64,000 nucleotides of DNA from Chitinophagaceae bacterium (GTDB lineage Bacteria > Bacteroidota > Bacteroidia > Chitinophagales > Chitinophagaceae), in the NCBI GenBank assembly GCA_016720745.1, contig JADKKA010000018.1, positions 1,240,001 to 1,304,000 on the forward strand, written 5' to 3'. The notes beneath the pieces are model-generated. The model was not told the origin of the DNA. It searched no databases and saw nothing but the letters and a program-made list of their open reading frames with translations. Numbering within the stretch: position 1 is the stretch's first letter; each line of letters opens with the position of its first letter. The position numbers were made by a program, and so were the translations under genes. Of this stretch, positions 24,857 through 33,707 are shown piece by piece.

Positions 24857-26404
24857 TTATTTTTTAGGTGGTGTTTTGACTTCTTCTGCCTTTACCTCCA
24901 CTGCTGTATCTGCTTCTTCCTTCTTCTTTCCCAGATAATTGGGCAGGTCCATACCGGCCATATCAAAAATATCTTTCAGCGGGGGAACCGACTTGTACAA
25001 ACCGCTCATGAAATTAGCCGTAGAGCCCTTGCCATCTGCATTTTGTCCGCCATCCCATACAGTAACTTTATCGATCTTGATATTCCGGATGGCATCAGCC
25101 TGCAGCTTGACCAGTTCAGGGAGTTTATCAGCGATCATCAGTAAGACAGCATCTTTCGGATTATTACCGGCCGACTTCACGATTCGTTCCAGACCTTCCG
25201 CCTGTTTGGTCAGCATTTCAAACATACCCCTTGCTTCTGCTTCCAGTTTGGCAAAGATGGCATCTGCTTCACCCTTGGCTCTTTCTCTTAACTGCTCGGC
25301 TGCAGCCTGGGCTTCAATAATCAGTTTTTGTTTTTGGATATCTGCTGCTACCACAATGCTGGCGTTTTGGGTGGCACGGTCTCTTTCGGCACGGGCTTCC
25401 TCCGCCATTTTTTCTGCGAGATAAGCTTCTTCCAATGCTTTTGCCGCCTGTACTTTTTCTGCAGCCATCGCCTTTTTCAGGGCTTCGGCCTCTCTCTCCC
25501 TTCTGGCCGCATCGGAGTTGGCAATTTCAATTTTGGAAAGGTTCTCTCCCTGTACAGCAATAGCGTTTGCTTCCGCCATTTTTACACGGGTATCTCTTTC
25601 TGCTTCCGCTTTACCGATATTTTCATCCCGGTTAGCACCGGCAATCTGAATTTCTTTATCCTTCATGGCAAAAGCCACCTGTGTATCTCTCTGCCTTTGC
25701 GTTTCGGCAACCTTGATATCCCGGTCCATATTCGCAGTGGCTTTACCAATTTCCCCGGTACGCTCCTGTTCTGCTACCCGGATCTTGGCTTCATTAATTG
25801 CTTTAGCGGCCGCTTCCTTACCCAGGGCATCAATATAACCGCTTTCATCTTTAATATCGGTTACGTTTACGTTGATCATCTTCAATCCGATCTTATTCAA
25901 CTCGGCTTCCACATTAGAGGCAATATTGGCCAGGAATTTATCCCGGTTATTATTGATCTCTTCAATATCCATCATGGCCACCACCAGGCGCATCTGACCA
26001 AGGATAATATCCTTTGCCAGATCATGGATCTGCGGGCGCTGCATTCCCAGTAATCTTTCCGCTGCATTTTGCATCACAGCCGGTTCAGTGGAAACACCCA
26101 CGGTATAACGGGAGGGAACATCCACGCGGATATTCTGCTTGCTCAGGGCACTGGTCAGGTTCACCTCAATGGAAATCGGTGTGAGATCAAGAAAAGAATA
26201 ATCCTGTATGATGGGCCAGATAAAAGCTGCACCACCATGAATACATTTAGCGGTATGGACCCCTTCTGCACCACGTCCTACTTTACCATACACGACCAGG
26301 ATGCGATCTGAGGGGCAACGTTTGTACCTGCGGAACATCGAATAAACAAGGATGAAGAAAAACAGGATCGATGCCGCGACGACAATCAGGAGATTCTCTG
26401 CCAT
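24857..26404 (-). CDS. Flotillin family SPFH protein
   Basis: The 515-residue protein begins with one transmembrane helix (LLIVVAASILFFFILVYSMF), followed by an SPFH/band-7 domain and a long Ala/Glu/Lys-rich coiled-coil (about 190-410) of flotillin type with repeated EAE and AKAE patterns. Flotillins form large oligomers that organise membrane microdomains. The C-terminal tail is rich in Lys, Glu and Val. The upstream NfeD protein gene, 23 bp away, is the usual bacterial partner. The protein resembles YqiK/FloT rather than the short FloA form. Confidence 0.9.
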   Translation of the reverse strand: MAENLLIVVAASILFFFILVYSMFRRYKRCPSDRILVVYGKVGRGAEGVHTAKCIHGGAAFIWPIIQDYSFLDLTPISIEVNLTSALSKQNIRVDVPSRYTVGVSTEPAVMQNAAERLLGMQRPQIHDLAKDIILGQMRLVVAMMDIEEINNNRDKFLANIASNVEAELNKIGLKMINVNVTDIKDESGYIDALGKEAAAKAINEAKIRVAEQERTGEIGKATANMDRDIKVAETQRQRDTQVAFAMKDKEIQIAGANRDENIGKAEAERDTRVKMAEANAIAVQGENLSKIEIANSDAARREREAEALKKAMAAEKVQAAKALEEAYLAEKMAEEARAERDRATQNASIVVAADIQKQKLIIEAQAAAEQLRERAKGEADAIFAKLEAEARGMFEMLTKQAEGLERIVKSAGNNPKDAVLLMIADKLPELVKLQADAIRNIKIDKVTVWDGGQNADGKGSTANFMSGLYKSVPPLKDIFDMAGMDLPNYLGKKKEEADTAVEVKAEEVKTPPKK

Positions 26405-26427
26405 AAACAGTTAGTTGTATTTTTTGA

Positions 26428-27021
26428 TTATTGAAGCTGTGTTGAAACGAGCAGGATACTTTCATTCATCACACCGGTTACTTTTACCAGTTTGCCGGTA
26501 GCAATCGGTTGCTCATCATCTGTCATAGCCTGTAATTCATGCAGGGAACCCTGCACTTTCACATGTACTTTCCCAAAACCTTCCCTTGCTGCCGGGATAA
26601 GGAGATAGGTTTCTGCAATCAGGCCAATGGCATTCTTTGTTTGCAGGGTACCGCTTTGTTTTAAACGGTTCATGCTTTTAAAAAGAAGCGCCATGATCAG
26701 TACCACTATTGATCCGGCCAGTACGGCCAGTCCAATGGATAGTCCCTGGTTGATGCCTCCTTTCAGACAGGCAATGCCCGTCCAGCCGAAAATGGTAAAA
26801 AAAGCAATCAGATTCTTGATGGTAAAAAACTGGTGACCGGTTCCATCGTCACCCGAAATGGAGGCATCTGCATCACCTCCGGCCTCGGCCCCATCTCCTC
26901 CAATAAAGGAAAGCAGGGTTTGTATCAGGAACAAGAATGAAAAAAGCAGGGCGATAGCCCAGAAAATCTTTTCAATGGAGGCCAAAGATTGCCACCAGGT
27001 GGAGATGCCGGCAATATCCAT
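26428..27021 (-). CDS. NfeD-like membrane protein (flotillin partner)
   Basis: The 197-residue protein has three to four membrane helices (IFWAIALLFSFLFLIQTLL, LIAFFTIFGWTGIACL, GLAVLAGSIVVLIMALLF), an acidic Gly/Asp loop between the first two, and a C-terminal OB-fold domain (IGLIAETYLLIP ... VKVTGVMNESILLV). This is the YuaF/NfeD arrangement known next to flotillins. The ATG at 27021 (MDIAGISTWW) is preferred over the one 11 codons upstream because it is closer to the family start; the choice is uncertain. Confidence 0.8.
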   Translation of the reverse strand: MDIAGISTWWQSLASIEKIFWAIALLFSFLFLIQTLLSFIGGDGAEAGGDADASISGDDGTGHQFFTIKNLIAFFTIFGWTGIACLKGGINQGLSIGLAVLAGSIVVLIMALLFKSMNRLKQSGTLQTKNAIGLIAETYLLIPAAREGFGKVHVKVQGSLHELQAMTDDEQPIATGKLVKVTGVMNESILLVSTQLQ

Positions 27022-27126
27022 ACGCGCAATAAATTTGTTACCGAATATAAGCATTCCACGGTTAAATGATGACCGTTACGATCTGAAATTTAGATTGCGG
27101 AAAATTTTCTGCGTATTGATGGCAGC

Positions 27127-27348
27127 TTAATGTATTTTCTGGGTATTGTTCCTTGAACCCATCATCAGCAATAATTTTTTTGTAAGATATAATACGGCAG
27201 CAATGGAGGTGCTGATGAGTCCGACTTTGAGAAAGATGGAATGTGTATCGCCGTCCAGTATTTTCAGTAATCCGGTAAAGGAGAGGCAGCTGATTCCGAT
27301 GATCATCAGGATGCTGATGACTGACAGTTTTTCGTCTTGGAAATCCAT
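27127..27348 (-). CDS. Small two-helix membrane protein
   Basis: The 73-residue protein has two hydrophobic helices (VISILMIIGISCLSFTGLL and VGLISTSIAAVLYLTKKLLL) and short charged ends. It is not recognised. It lies 105 bp upstream of the NfeD gene on the same strand and might be the first gene of the flotillin unit, but spacing makes that uncertain. Confidence 0.45.
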   Translation of the reverse strand: MDFQDEKLSVISILMIIGISCLSFTGLLKILDGDTHSIFLKVGLISTSIAAVLYLTKKLLLMMGSRNNTQKIH

Positions 27349-27487
27349 AGGATTTTTTTTAAAATTCCGTTTTTTTATAATAACTGCCTGATCCTTAAGG
27401 ATTCATTTTTGAAAAATAGGAAGAACCACCTAAGCCGGACTATGTAAAAAACCATCAAGAATGTTGCCAATCAATGGCTGAGAATAA

Positions 27488-27514
27488 AAAAGCTGCCTTT
27501 TTCGGGCAGCTTTT
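27488..27514 (-). terminator. Intrinsic terminator after the E2 gene
   Basis: AAAAGCTGCC (27488-27497) and GGCAGCTTTT (27505-27514) form a perfect 10-bp stem with a 7-nt loop; on the minus strand a T-run follows. It lies 23 bp after the dihydrolipoyl acetyltransferase stop. Confidence 0.88.
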
Positions 27515-27537
27515 CAATAAGGTAAGCGTATAATTAC

Positions 27538-29187
27538 TTACAGAAGCATGGTAATAGGTTGTTCCAAGAATTTTTTTACTGATTGTAAAAATGCGGCACC
27601 TGTAGCTCCATCCACGCTGCGGTGATCACAACTCAGTGTCAGCATCATTACATTGCTCACAGCGAAACCATCTCCTTTCTTCACAACGATTTCCCTGATC
27701 CTGCCCACGGCCAGGATGCAACTATCGGGCGGATTGATGATAGCGGTGAATTCTTCAATATCCATCATTCCCAGATTGGAAATGGTGAAAGTATTGCCGG
27801 AGAATTCATTCGGCTGTAATTTTTTATTCTTTGCTTTTCCCGCCAGTTCCTTGCTTTCTGCAGCAATCTGTGGAAGTGTTTTCTGATCTGCAAACCGTAC
27901 TACCGGAACGATCAAACCATCTTCAATAGCCACGGCAATACCAATATGTACATGGTGATGTCTTCTGATCTTATCTCCCATCCAGGAAGCATTCACAGCA
28001 GGATGCTGACGAAGCGCCATCGCTACTGCTTTTACCACCAGGTCATTGAAACTGATTTTTACCGGACTGGATTCATTCAACTGAGCCCTGGCCGTCATGG
28101 CATTGTCCATATTGATTTCCATCTTCAGATAGAAATGCGGGGCCGTGAATTTACTTTCTGCCAGTCGCTTGGCGATGACATTCCGTATTTGCGAATTCGG
28201 AATATCTGTATAACCTTCCTGTCCCGCAATAGGGGTAAAGGCCGGCACGGTTGCCTTTGTTTCCGGAGCTGCTGCACTTACTGTTGTCGGTGCGGCCGGA
28301 GCAGCTGCGGGTTGGTAGTGATCAATATCAGCTTTGATGATTCGGCCGCCATCGCCACTGCCGGAAATATGGCTGATATCAATACCTTTTTCTTTGGCCA
28401 GTTTTTTGGCTAATGGAGAAGCTTTCACTCTTCCGTTATTGGTTGCAGCCGGTTCTGCGGAAGCGGCAACGGTTGCAACAGTAGCGGTAGCTGCAGCTTC
28501 TTTGGGGGCAGTGGCCGTTGCAACCGGCGCTGAACCACCTGCTTTCACGGCGGCAACTATCCCATCCACATCCACTTTTCCTTTTTCTCCAATGATACAG
28601 AGCAGTGCATTCACGGGTATTTTTTCTCCCTTTTCAGCACCAATATAAAGTAGCGTACCATTCTTGTAGCTTTCCAGCTCCATGGTGGCTTTATCTGTTT
28701 CTATTTCTGCCAGCACTTCCCCTTTCTTAACGGCATCACCCACTTTCTTATGCCATGCTGCGATGACACCGGCTTCCATGGTATCACTGAGTCTTGGCAT
28801 CAGTACCACTTCATCTGCATCTGCCGGAGAAGCTGTTTTGGCAGCTGTTGTTTCGGCCTTTGCCTCAGCCGGAGCGGCGGGGATCGCTGCCACGGGAGCC
28901 GGAGCTGCCGCGTTACCTGAGCCGCTAATCAGGCTGGAAATATCTTCACCAGGCGCACCAATAATCGCCAGCAAATCATTCACCTGGAGTTTACCTCCCT
29001 TGGCGCTGCCAATATGCAAAAGGGTGCCATCTTTATAGCTTTCCAGCTCCATGGTGGCTTTATCTGTTTCCACCTCTGCGAGTAACTCACCTTTCTTAAC
29101 GGGATCGCCCACTTTTTTATGCCAGGCAGCGATCACTCCTTCGGTCATAGTGTCGCTGAGTCGGGGCATTAATATCACTTCGGCCAT
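27538..29187 (-). CDS. Pyruvate dehydrogenase complex E2 (dihydrolipoyl acetyltransferase)
   Basis: The 549-residue protein shows the full E2 layout: two lipoyl domains, each with ETDKATMEL (lipoylated Lys43 and Lys166), Ala/Pro linkers, a peripheral subunit-binding domain (SPLAKKLAKEKGIDISHISG, about 250-285), and a catalytic domain ending in DHRSVDG with His522 and Asp526. It transfers acetyl groups to CoA in the complex that converts pyruvate to acetyl-CoA. The two lipoyl copies are nearly identical, a likely internal duplication. E1 and E3 genes are not in the window. A terminator follows and dnaX lies 56 bp upstream. Confidence 0.93.
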   Translation of the reverse strand: MAEVILMPRLSDTMTEGVIAAWHKKVGDPVKKGELLAEVETDKATMELESYKDGTLLHIGSAKGGKLQVNDLLAIIGAPGEDISSLISGSGNAAAPAPVAAIPAAPAEAKAETTAAKTASPADADEVVLMPRLSDTMEAGVIAAWHKKVGDAVKKGEVLAEIETDKATMELESYKNGTLLYIGAEKGEKIPVNALLCIIGEKGKVDVDGIVAAVKAGGSAPVATATAPKEAAATATVATVAASAEPAATNNGRVKASPLAKKLAKEKGIDISHISGSGDGGRIIKADIDHYQPAAAPAAPTTVSAAAPETKATVPAFTPIAGQEGYTDIPNSQIRNVIAKRLAESKFTAPHFYLKMEINMDNAMTARAQLNESSPVKISFNDLVVKAVAMALRQHPAVNASWMGDKIRRHHHVHIGIAVAIEDGLIVPVVRFADQKTLPQIAAESKELAGKAKNKKLQPNEFSGNTFTISNLGMMDIEEFTAIINPPDSCILAVGRIREIVVKKGDGFAVSNVMMLTLSCDHRSVDGATGAAFLQSVKKFLEQPITMLL

Positions 29188-29243
29188 TGCCTTTTCAATT
29201 TTGGCCGAAATTAAGGCAAAAAGGGGAATAGGAAAGGGGATGA

Positions 29244-31037
29244 TTAATAATCCAGATCCAAACGAAGCCTGTCTTTCAGTTCCCTCACCAGCGGATATTG
29301 CTCCGCCATCTTCAGAAACTGCTCTTTGGAGGTCATAGTGGTCTCAATAACCGGGCGGTTCTCTGCCTTTTCTTCCACAATGACACTAAACTGTAGGAAA
29401 CGGTTCTGGAGTTTACCCTGCAGGAAGGCGAACAATTTGTTACGGTCCTGCTCTATAAACTGTTTTTCGATATTATTGGCCGTAACGGCTTCAAAACTAT
29501 TTTCATCCCTGATACGGAGCAGGGCCAGTTCAAAGGGCTGTGCTGCCGGGTTTTTTTCTTCTTTGAGGCGGACAATATATTCTGCCCATGCCTGCCGGAG
29601 TACCGATTCTTCCAGAGGGAGATGATCAGTCTGGTTCCCGTTTTTTTCATTGCCCTGGTACTGCTTACGGATTTTATCAAGAGCAGATAATTTCCCGGTT
29701 GAAGGTAAAGGGTTTGTTTTTGTGACCGGAGCGCTGACCGCTTGAGCCTCAGCTTTAGGTTCCTGCTTTCTCGTGGCCGGGGTTTCGATGATCAGTTTGG
29801 CGCCTCCGGTATTTGCGGAGGGTTTTAATGGACGCTCCTTCTCTGTTTCCGGCCCGCTGAAAAGTTTGATGGGGCTGTTGCGAAAGGCCAGCGGAGCATC
29901 AGCTATTTTTTTTTTAGCGCCGCCTTCGCTAGTCAGTTGCAGGGCCTGTTGCAGATAACAAAGTTTGATCAGGGCCAGCTCCACATGCAGGCGTTTATTG
30001 CGGGCACTTTTATAACTGATCTCTGCTTCGCTGAGAATATTCAATCCACTCACCAGCAGGGCAGCCGGCACTTTTTTGGCAGTCTCCAGGTACTTATCCC
30101 GGAAACTTTCCACTACTTCCAGCAGGGCGGCAGCTTTACTGTCTTTGCATACCAGCAGGTTGCGGATGAATTCGGCAAACCCGTTCAATACCAAATCCCC
30201 TTCAAATCCCTTGCGGTTGATATCATCGTATTGGATCAATGCACCGGAAAGGTCCTGCTGCATCATGCAATCCAGTAATTTGAAATAACAATCCGCATCC
30301 AGGATATTCAGGTGTTCCAGGGTATTGGCATAGTTCAGTTCGCCATTGGTAAAACTTACAATCTTGTCCAGGATACTCAATGCATCCCGCATACAACCTT
30401 CACTTTTCTGAGCAATGATTTGCAGGGCCGCTTTTTCAGCTTTGATCTCTTCCTTTACACAGATTTCTTCGAGATGCTGTACCGTATCGTTGGTGGTGAT
30501 TCTTTTGAAATCAAAAATCTGGCAACGACTAAGGATGGTGGGAAGAATTTTGTGCTTTTCCGTTGTCGCCAGGATAAAGATGGCGTAGGGTGGAGGTTCT
30601 TCCAGTGTTTTCAGAAAAGCATTGAATGCTGATGAACTCAGCATGTGTACCTCGTCGATCACATATACTTTATACTTTCCTGTTTGCGGTACAAAACGAA
30701 CCTGGTCCACCAGGTCGCGGATATTATCTACTGAATTATTAGAGGCCGCATCCAGTTCAAAATAATTCATGGATGCGCCGTCATTAAATGAAGTACAGCT
30801 CTGGCATTTATCGCAGGCTTCCCCTTCCTTGGTTTGATTTTCGCAATTGATGGTCTTGGCCAGGATCCTGGCACAGGTGGTTTTACCCACCCCTCTTGGC
30901 CCGCAGAACAAAAATGCATGGGCCAGTTGCTGGTGCCTGATGGCATTCTTCAGTGTAGTGGTGATATGCGATTGTCCCACGACAGTGTCGAAGGTCTGAG
31001 GTCTGTATTTACGCGCCGAAACGATGAATTTGTCCAT
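29244..31037 (-). CDS. dnaX: DNA polymerase III subunit gamma/tau
   Basis: This clamp-loader subunit has a AAA+ module with Walker A CGPRGVGKTT (45-54), a zinc site of four cysteines (Cys65, 75, 78, 81), Walker B VIDEVHML (126-133) and a sensor STEKHKILPTILSRC written here as TTEKHKILPTILSRC. Domain III extends to about residue 365. A linker and a C-terminal tau-like region up to residue 597 follow. At codons 375-377 the gene has ten consecutive A residues in the coding strand (see the separate entry); slippage there would give a short gamma-like form. The 5' leader contains a heptamer array. Confidence 0.95.
   Translation of the reverse strand: MDKFIVSARKYRPQTFDTVVGQSHITTTLKNAIRHQQLAHAFLFCGPRGVGKTTCARILAKTINCENQTKEGEACDKCQSCTSFNDGASMNYFELDAASNNSVDNIRDLVDQVRFVPQTGKYKVYVIDEVHMLSSSAFNAFLKTLEEPPPYAIFILATTEKHKILPTILSRCQIFDFKRITTNDTVQHLEEICVKEEIKAEKAALQIIAQKSEGCMRDALSILDKIVSFTNGELNYANTLEHLNILDADCYFKLLDCMMQQDLSGALIQYDDINRKGFEGDLVLNGFAEFIRNLLVCKDSKAAALLEVVESFRDKYLETAKKVPAALLVSGLNILSEAEISYKSARNKRLHVELALIKLCYLQQALQLTSEGGAKKKIADAPLAFRNSPIKLFSGPETEKERPLKPSANTGGAKLIIETPATRKQEPKAEAQAVSAPVTKTNPLPSTGKLSALDKIRKQYQGNEKNGNQTDHLPLEESVLRQAWAEYIVRLKEEKNPAAQPFELALLRIRDENSFEAVTANNIEKQFIEQDRNKLFAFLQGKLQNRFLQFSVIVEEKAENRPVIETTMTSKEQFLKMAEQYPLVRELKDRLRLDLDY
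29906..29915 (-). other. A10 slippery run inside dnaX (candidate programmed slippage site)
   Basis: The coding strand reads GCT, ten A, then TAGCTGATG. In frame this gives Lys-Lys-Lys-Ile-Ala-Asp. With one A fewer the next codon is TAG; with one A more the frame meets TGA two codons after an AAT. Both single-base slips therefore stop at once, at about residue 377-380, just after the clamp-loader domains. dnaX in Thermus uses transcriptional slippage at a similar A-run to make gamma; use here is inference. Confidence 0.6.
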
Positions 31038-31043
31038 GAGGTC

Positions 31044-31078
31044 AGTCAGTAGTCTTTAGTCGATAGTCCTGAGTCGAA
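31044..31078 (+). repeat. Short heptamer array in the dnaX leader
   Basis: Five AGTCNNN units, 7 bp apart, lie directly upstream of the dnaX start codon (31037), between it and a candidate -7 box at 31083. Confidence 0.75.
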
Positions 31079-31082
31079 AAAA

Positions 31083-31090
31083 CAAAAATA
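31083..31090 (-). promoter_or_regulatory. Candidate dnaX -7 promoter box
   Basis: On the minus strand the sequence is TATTTTTG, an exact TAnnTTTG. No TTG is found at the expected distance upstream, so support is partial. If used, the heptamer array would be within the mRNA leader. Confidence 0.35.
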
Positions 31091-31146
31091 AGTCTTTCTG
31101 GTCAGGGTAGCCGAAGGACTATCGGCTAATGACGAAGTACCCTGGA

Positions 31147-32346
31147 CTACAATAAAATCGGATGGGGTTTAAACTCTTTTGTCCGGTCAAAATTATACCG
31201 GTAAGTGGTGAGGATCCGGCTTCGGTTGCCGGCAATCGCTTCAGCCACATTTACCATTTTGGGATTGAATTCACCAATCCATTGCATTTCACAATCCTCA
31301 TAAATGGGTTTCCCTAAAATATATTCACCATTCACGATGCTGAGCCCCTGTACCAGTTTACAGCCTTCCACAATCAGGTAGCTATCGGCTCCTTTGCCCT
31401 GGTGTTCAGGAACAATGCCAAAAACCAGTCCGGTGAATTTTGAATTTTTCTTTGTGGCTTTTAACCAGAGGAATTTTAATTTCTGCAATAATCCAAATTT
31501 CCCGTTCAGGTACTTGAACCATTGATTCAGGTCGGGCAGATTGATCCACATGCCAACGGGTTCATCTTTATAATATATGAACCAGTTGATCCTTTCATCC
31601 ATCACTGGTTTCATGGACTGAAACATTTTCAGTACCACTTTCTCCTCCAGTTGTTTCAATCCGCCATGTCCGGCCCAGGCTTTATTGTAAACAATGGTAA
31701 AATCCTTTACATATTTCTCCAGCTGATTTTTTCGGATATGGGCAGAGGAGTAATTCGGATCGCTGGCACATTCTGCGTGGCGATCATAGAATTTTGGCTG
31801 CAAACGGCTGCTGGCTTTCATGCCAAAGCAGATCTGGTTGAAATAATTTTTGAAACCGTATTGCTCAAATAATTCCACATAATAGGGCGGATTAAAATTC
31901 ATGCAATACATCGGGGGCAGTTCATGCCCTTTTACCACCAGCCCCCACCAGCGGTCTCTTTCTCCAAAATTCACGGGACCGTCCATGGCTTCCATGCCTT
32001 TTTGGATGAGCCAGTGTTTGGCTACATCAAAAAGCATATCGGCCGCCGTTTGGTTATTGATACAGTCGAAGAATCCGATTCCCCCAACAGGGCCTTCGTC
32101 TCCTTTGTTCTTATATTTTTTATTGACAAAAGCTGCAATTCTGCCAATCAGTTGACCCTTCTCATCTTTAAGGATCCAGCGGGTCGCTTCTCCCTGACGA
32201 AAGGTTTTGTTTTTCTCCCGGTCAAAAACATCTCTGATATCCTTATCCAGTGGACGGATATAGGCGGGATTTTGCCGGTTCAGGGCCACATTCACTGCCA
32301 GAAATTCTTTTGCTGTAGTGGAATCATGTACTTCAGTCAATCGCAT
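31147..32346 (-). CDS. GNAT-like acyltransferase-fold protein, function unknown
   Basis: The 399-residue protein reads as an acyl-CoA N-acyltransferase fold in two parts: an N-terminal half with WILKDEKGQLIGRIAAFVN and GFFDCINNQTAADMLFD, and a C-terminal half with LVFGIVPEHQGKGADSYLIV, which resembles the GNAT acetyl-CoA-binding loop (Q/RxxGxG/A). The segment MDGPVNFGERDRWWGLVVKG lies between them. Substrate is unknown. It is cytoplasmic, without signal peptide. It lies between a degenerate histidine kinase gene (21 bp upstream) and dnaX. An exact -7 box TATTTTTG at 32351-32358 sits directly before the start codon. Confidence 0.65.
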   Translation of the reverse strand: MRLTEVHDSTTAKEFLAVNVALNRQNPAYIRPLDKDIRDVFDREKNKTFRQGEATRWILKDEKGQLIGRIAAFVNKKYKNKGDEGPVGGIGFFDCINNQTAADMLFDVAKHWLIQKGMEAMDGPVNFGERDRWWGLVVKGHELPPMYCMNFNPPYYVELFEQYGFKNYFNQICFGMKASSRLQPKFYDRHAECASDPNYSSAHIRKNQLEKYVKDFTIVYNKAWAGHGGLKQLEEKVVLKMFQSMKPVMDERINWFIYYKDEPVGMWINLPDLNQWFKYLNGKFGLLQKLKFLWLKATKKNSKFTGLVFGIVPEHQGKGADSYLIVEGCKLVQGLSIVNGEYILGKPIYEDCEMQWIGEFNPKMVNVAEAIAGNRSRILTTYRYNFDRTKEFKPHPILL

Positions 32347-32350
32347 CCTG

Positions 32351-32358
32351 CAAAAATA
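32351..32358 (-). promoter_or_regulatory. Candidate -7 box at the GNAT-like gene
   Basis: TATTTTTG on the minus strand ends 5 nt before the start codon; a TTG lies 23 nt further upstream (32384-32382), slightly beyond the normal spacing. Use would give a leaderless mRNA. Confidence 0.35.
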
Positions 32359-32367
32359 AGGAAGTGG

Positions 32368-33597
32368 TCATTTCAGCCCACCAATTGCTTCTTCAGCCAG
32401 CTGCAGGCGAATGATTGCTTTGCCGGATGTAGCCGTGTTGCTGCTATGGATGGAACCTTTATAGGAGCTGATCCGGTTATCAATTTCCCGGACCAGACCT
32501 GCGACAGACTGATCGGCAAAACTGACAGCAGGATCATCCTGTAAAAAATGAATGGTGAGATCCGGAGGCCGGTGATCCAATTCAATTTCAAGTTGGGTGG
32601 CCCGGGTGGATAGCAGGATCAGCCGGATATAATCCTGGATAATCCGGAAAACAGTCAGTTTATCCTGGTCATTCATTTCTTCCAGGTTTTTTCCAAAACT
32701 GTTGAATCGTATTTTAAGTGGTCTGAATTTCCGGACATCTGATAATAGTTCATTGACGGCAGCGGTCAGCCCGATATCAGTAATCACTGCCGGGTATAAA
32801 TTCACACAGAGCATGGCCAGATTATTCATGGCCTGGCCGGTGAGTTCCCGGCTTTTCTGGATATAGCTGCTGTTCTCTTTTTCTTCCAGGCTTTTTTCCA
32901 GGAAATTACGGGAGGCGGCCAGTACCTGGTTGATATTATCCCTGATTTCCAACATCAATTCCTGATTATTTTTTTCCTGGTTTTCGATGAGTGACCGCAA
33001 TTGTTCAGCCTGGTTGTCTTTTTCCAGATCCATGATCCGCTGATGCAGTTGTTCATGGTACTGAAATACCAGCACAAAAAAATACACCGTCATGATCATG
33101 GAAATAAAAAAAGAAAGAAAATATATTTCCCGCATCTTAGATTCAGGTACCAGATAATTCCGGGGTTCGGGTGGTGAGGCGATAACACAGATGATCAGAA
33201 AAATCAGACTGATAACCATGAAGCTCCAGGTGAACAATTGGTTGGATTCTGTCCGGAGCAGGTAAATAAAAGCAAGTATAAATGGAAAATAGTAAAGATA
33301 AGTGCCGCCTTTCATACCCAGGTGCAGAGAAATCAGCAGGAATACTACATTGAAGATGAGGGCGGTTGTGGCTTTTGCCAGCAGGGTATAGCCCTTTTTA
33401 TTCAGGAAAAGACAAATCACGAGCAACACCGCTGCCGGGATGAGTACATACACAGAATAATAATCCTTGTATTGTCCGCTCAGACTGTCAATGATATTGA
33501 TAATAATGGCAATCAACCCAAAACTGATGAACCGGTTGAAGCCAGTCAGAATTTTGTGTCGCCTGAAAATATCTTTTGTTATAGCGGAATCAGGCAT
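32368..33597 (-). CDS. Membrane protein resembling a NarX/DesK-type histidine kinase but lacking catalytic residues
   Basis: About six transmembrane helices (residues 20-190) are followed by a coiled-coil (EQLRSLIENQEKNNQELML) and a C-terminal domain with the outline of a HisKA_3 plus HATPase pair. At the usual phospho-acceptor site the sequence is MLEIRDNINQV, with no histidine. The N-box asparagine of FRIVQELLNN-type kinases is missing (FRIIQDYIRLILL), the DNGxG motif is replaced by QDDPAVSF, and the glycine-rich lid is gone. The fold therefore seems kept but kinase activity is not expected: a pseudokinase sensor or scaffold. No response regulator is adjacent; the next gene upstream encodes an ECF sigma factor. 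Confidence 0.65.
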   Translation of the reverse strand: MPDSAITKDIFRRHKILTGFNRFISFGLIAIIINIIDSLSGQYKDYYSVYVLIPAAVLLVICLFLNKKGYTLLAKATTALIFNVVFLLISLHLGMKGGTYLYYFPFILAFIYLLRTESNQLFTWSFMVISLIFLIICVIASPPEPRNYLVPESKMREIYFLSFFISMIMTVYFFVLVFQYHEQLHQRIMDLEKDNQAEQLRSLIENQEKNNQELMLEIRDNINQVLAASRNFLEKSLEEKENSSYIQKSRELTGQAMNNLAMLCVNLYPAVITDIGLTAAVNELLSDVRKFRPLKIRFNSFGKNLEEMNDQDKLTVFRIIQDYIRLILLSTRATQLEIELDHRPPDLTIHFLQDDPAVSFADQSVAGLVREIDNRISSYKGSIHSSNTATSGKAIIRLQLAEEAIGGLK

Positions 33598-33707
33598 GAA
33601 AAAAAATGAGTCCTTAACCTTGCAGTAGTACTGCTAACCATGCCAATATACAGCAAAATCCGGAACCAAAAACTGAGTTTGTTTCCGGAAATAAAATTCT
33701 GTCTCAT

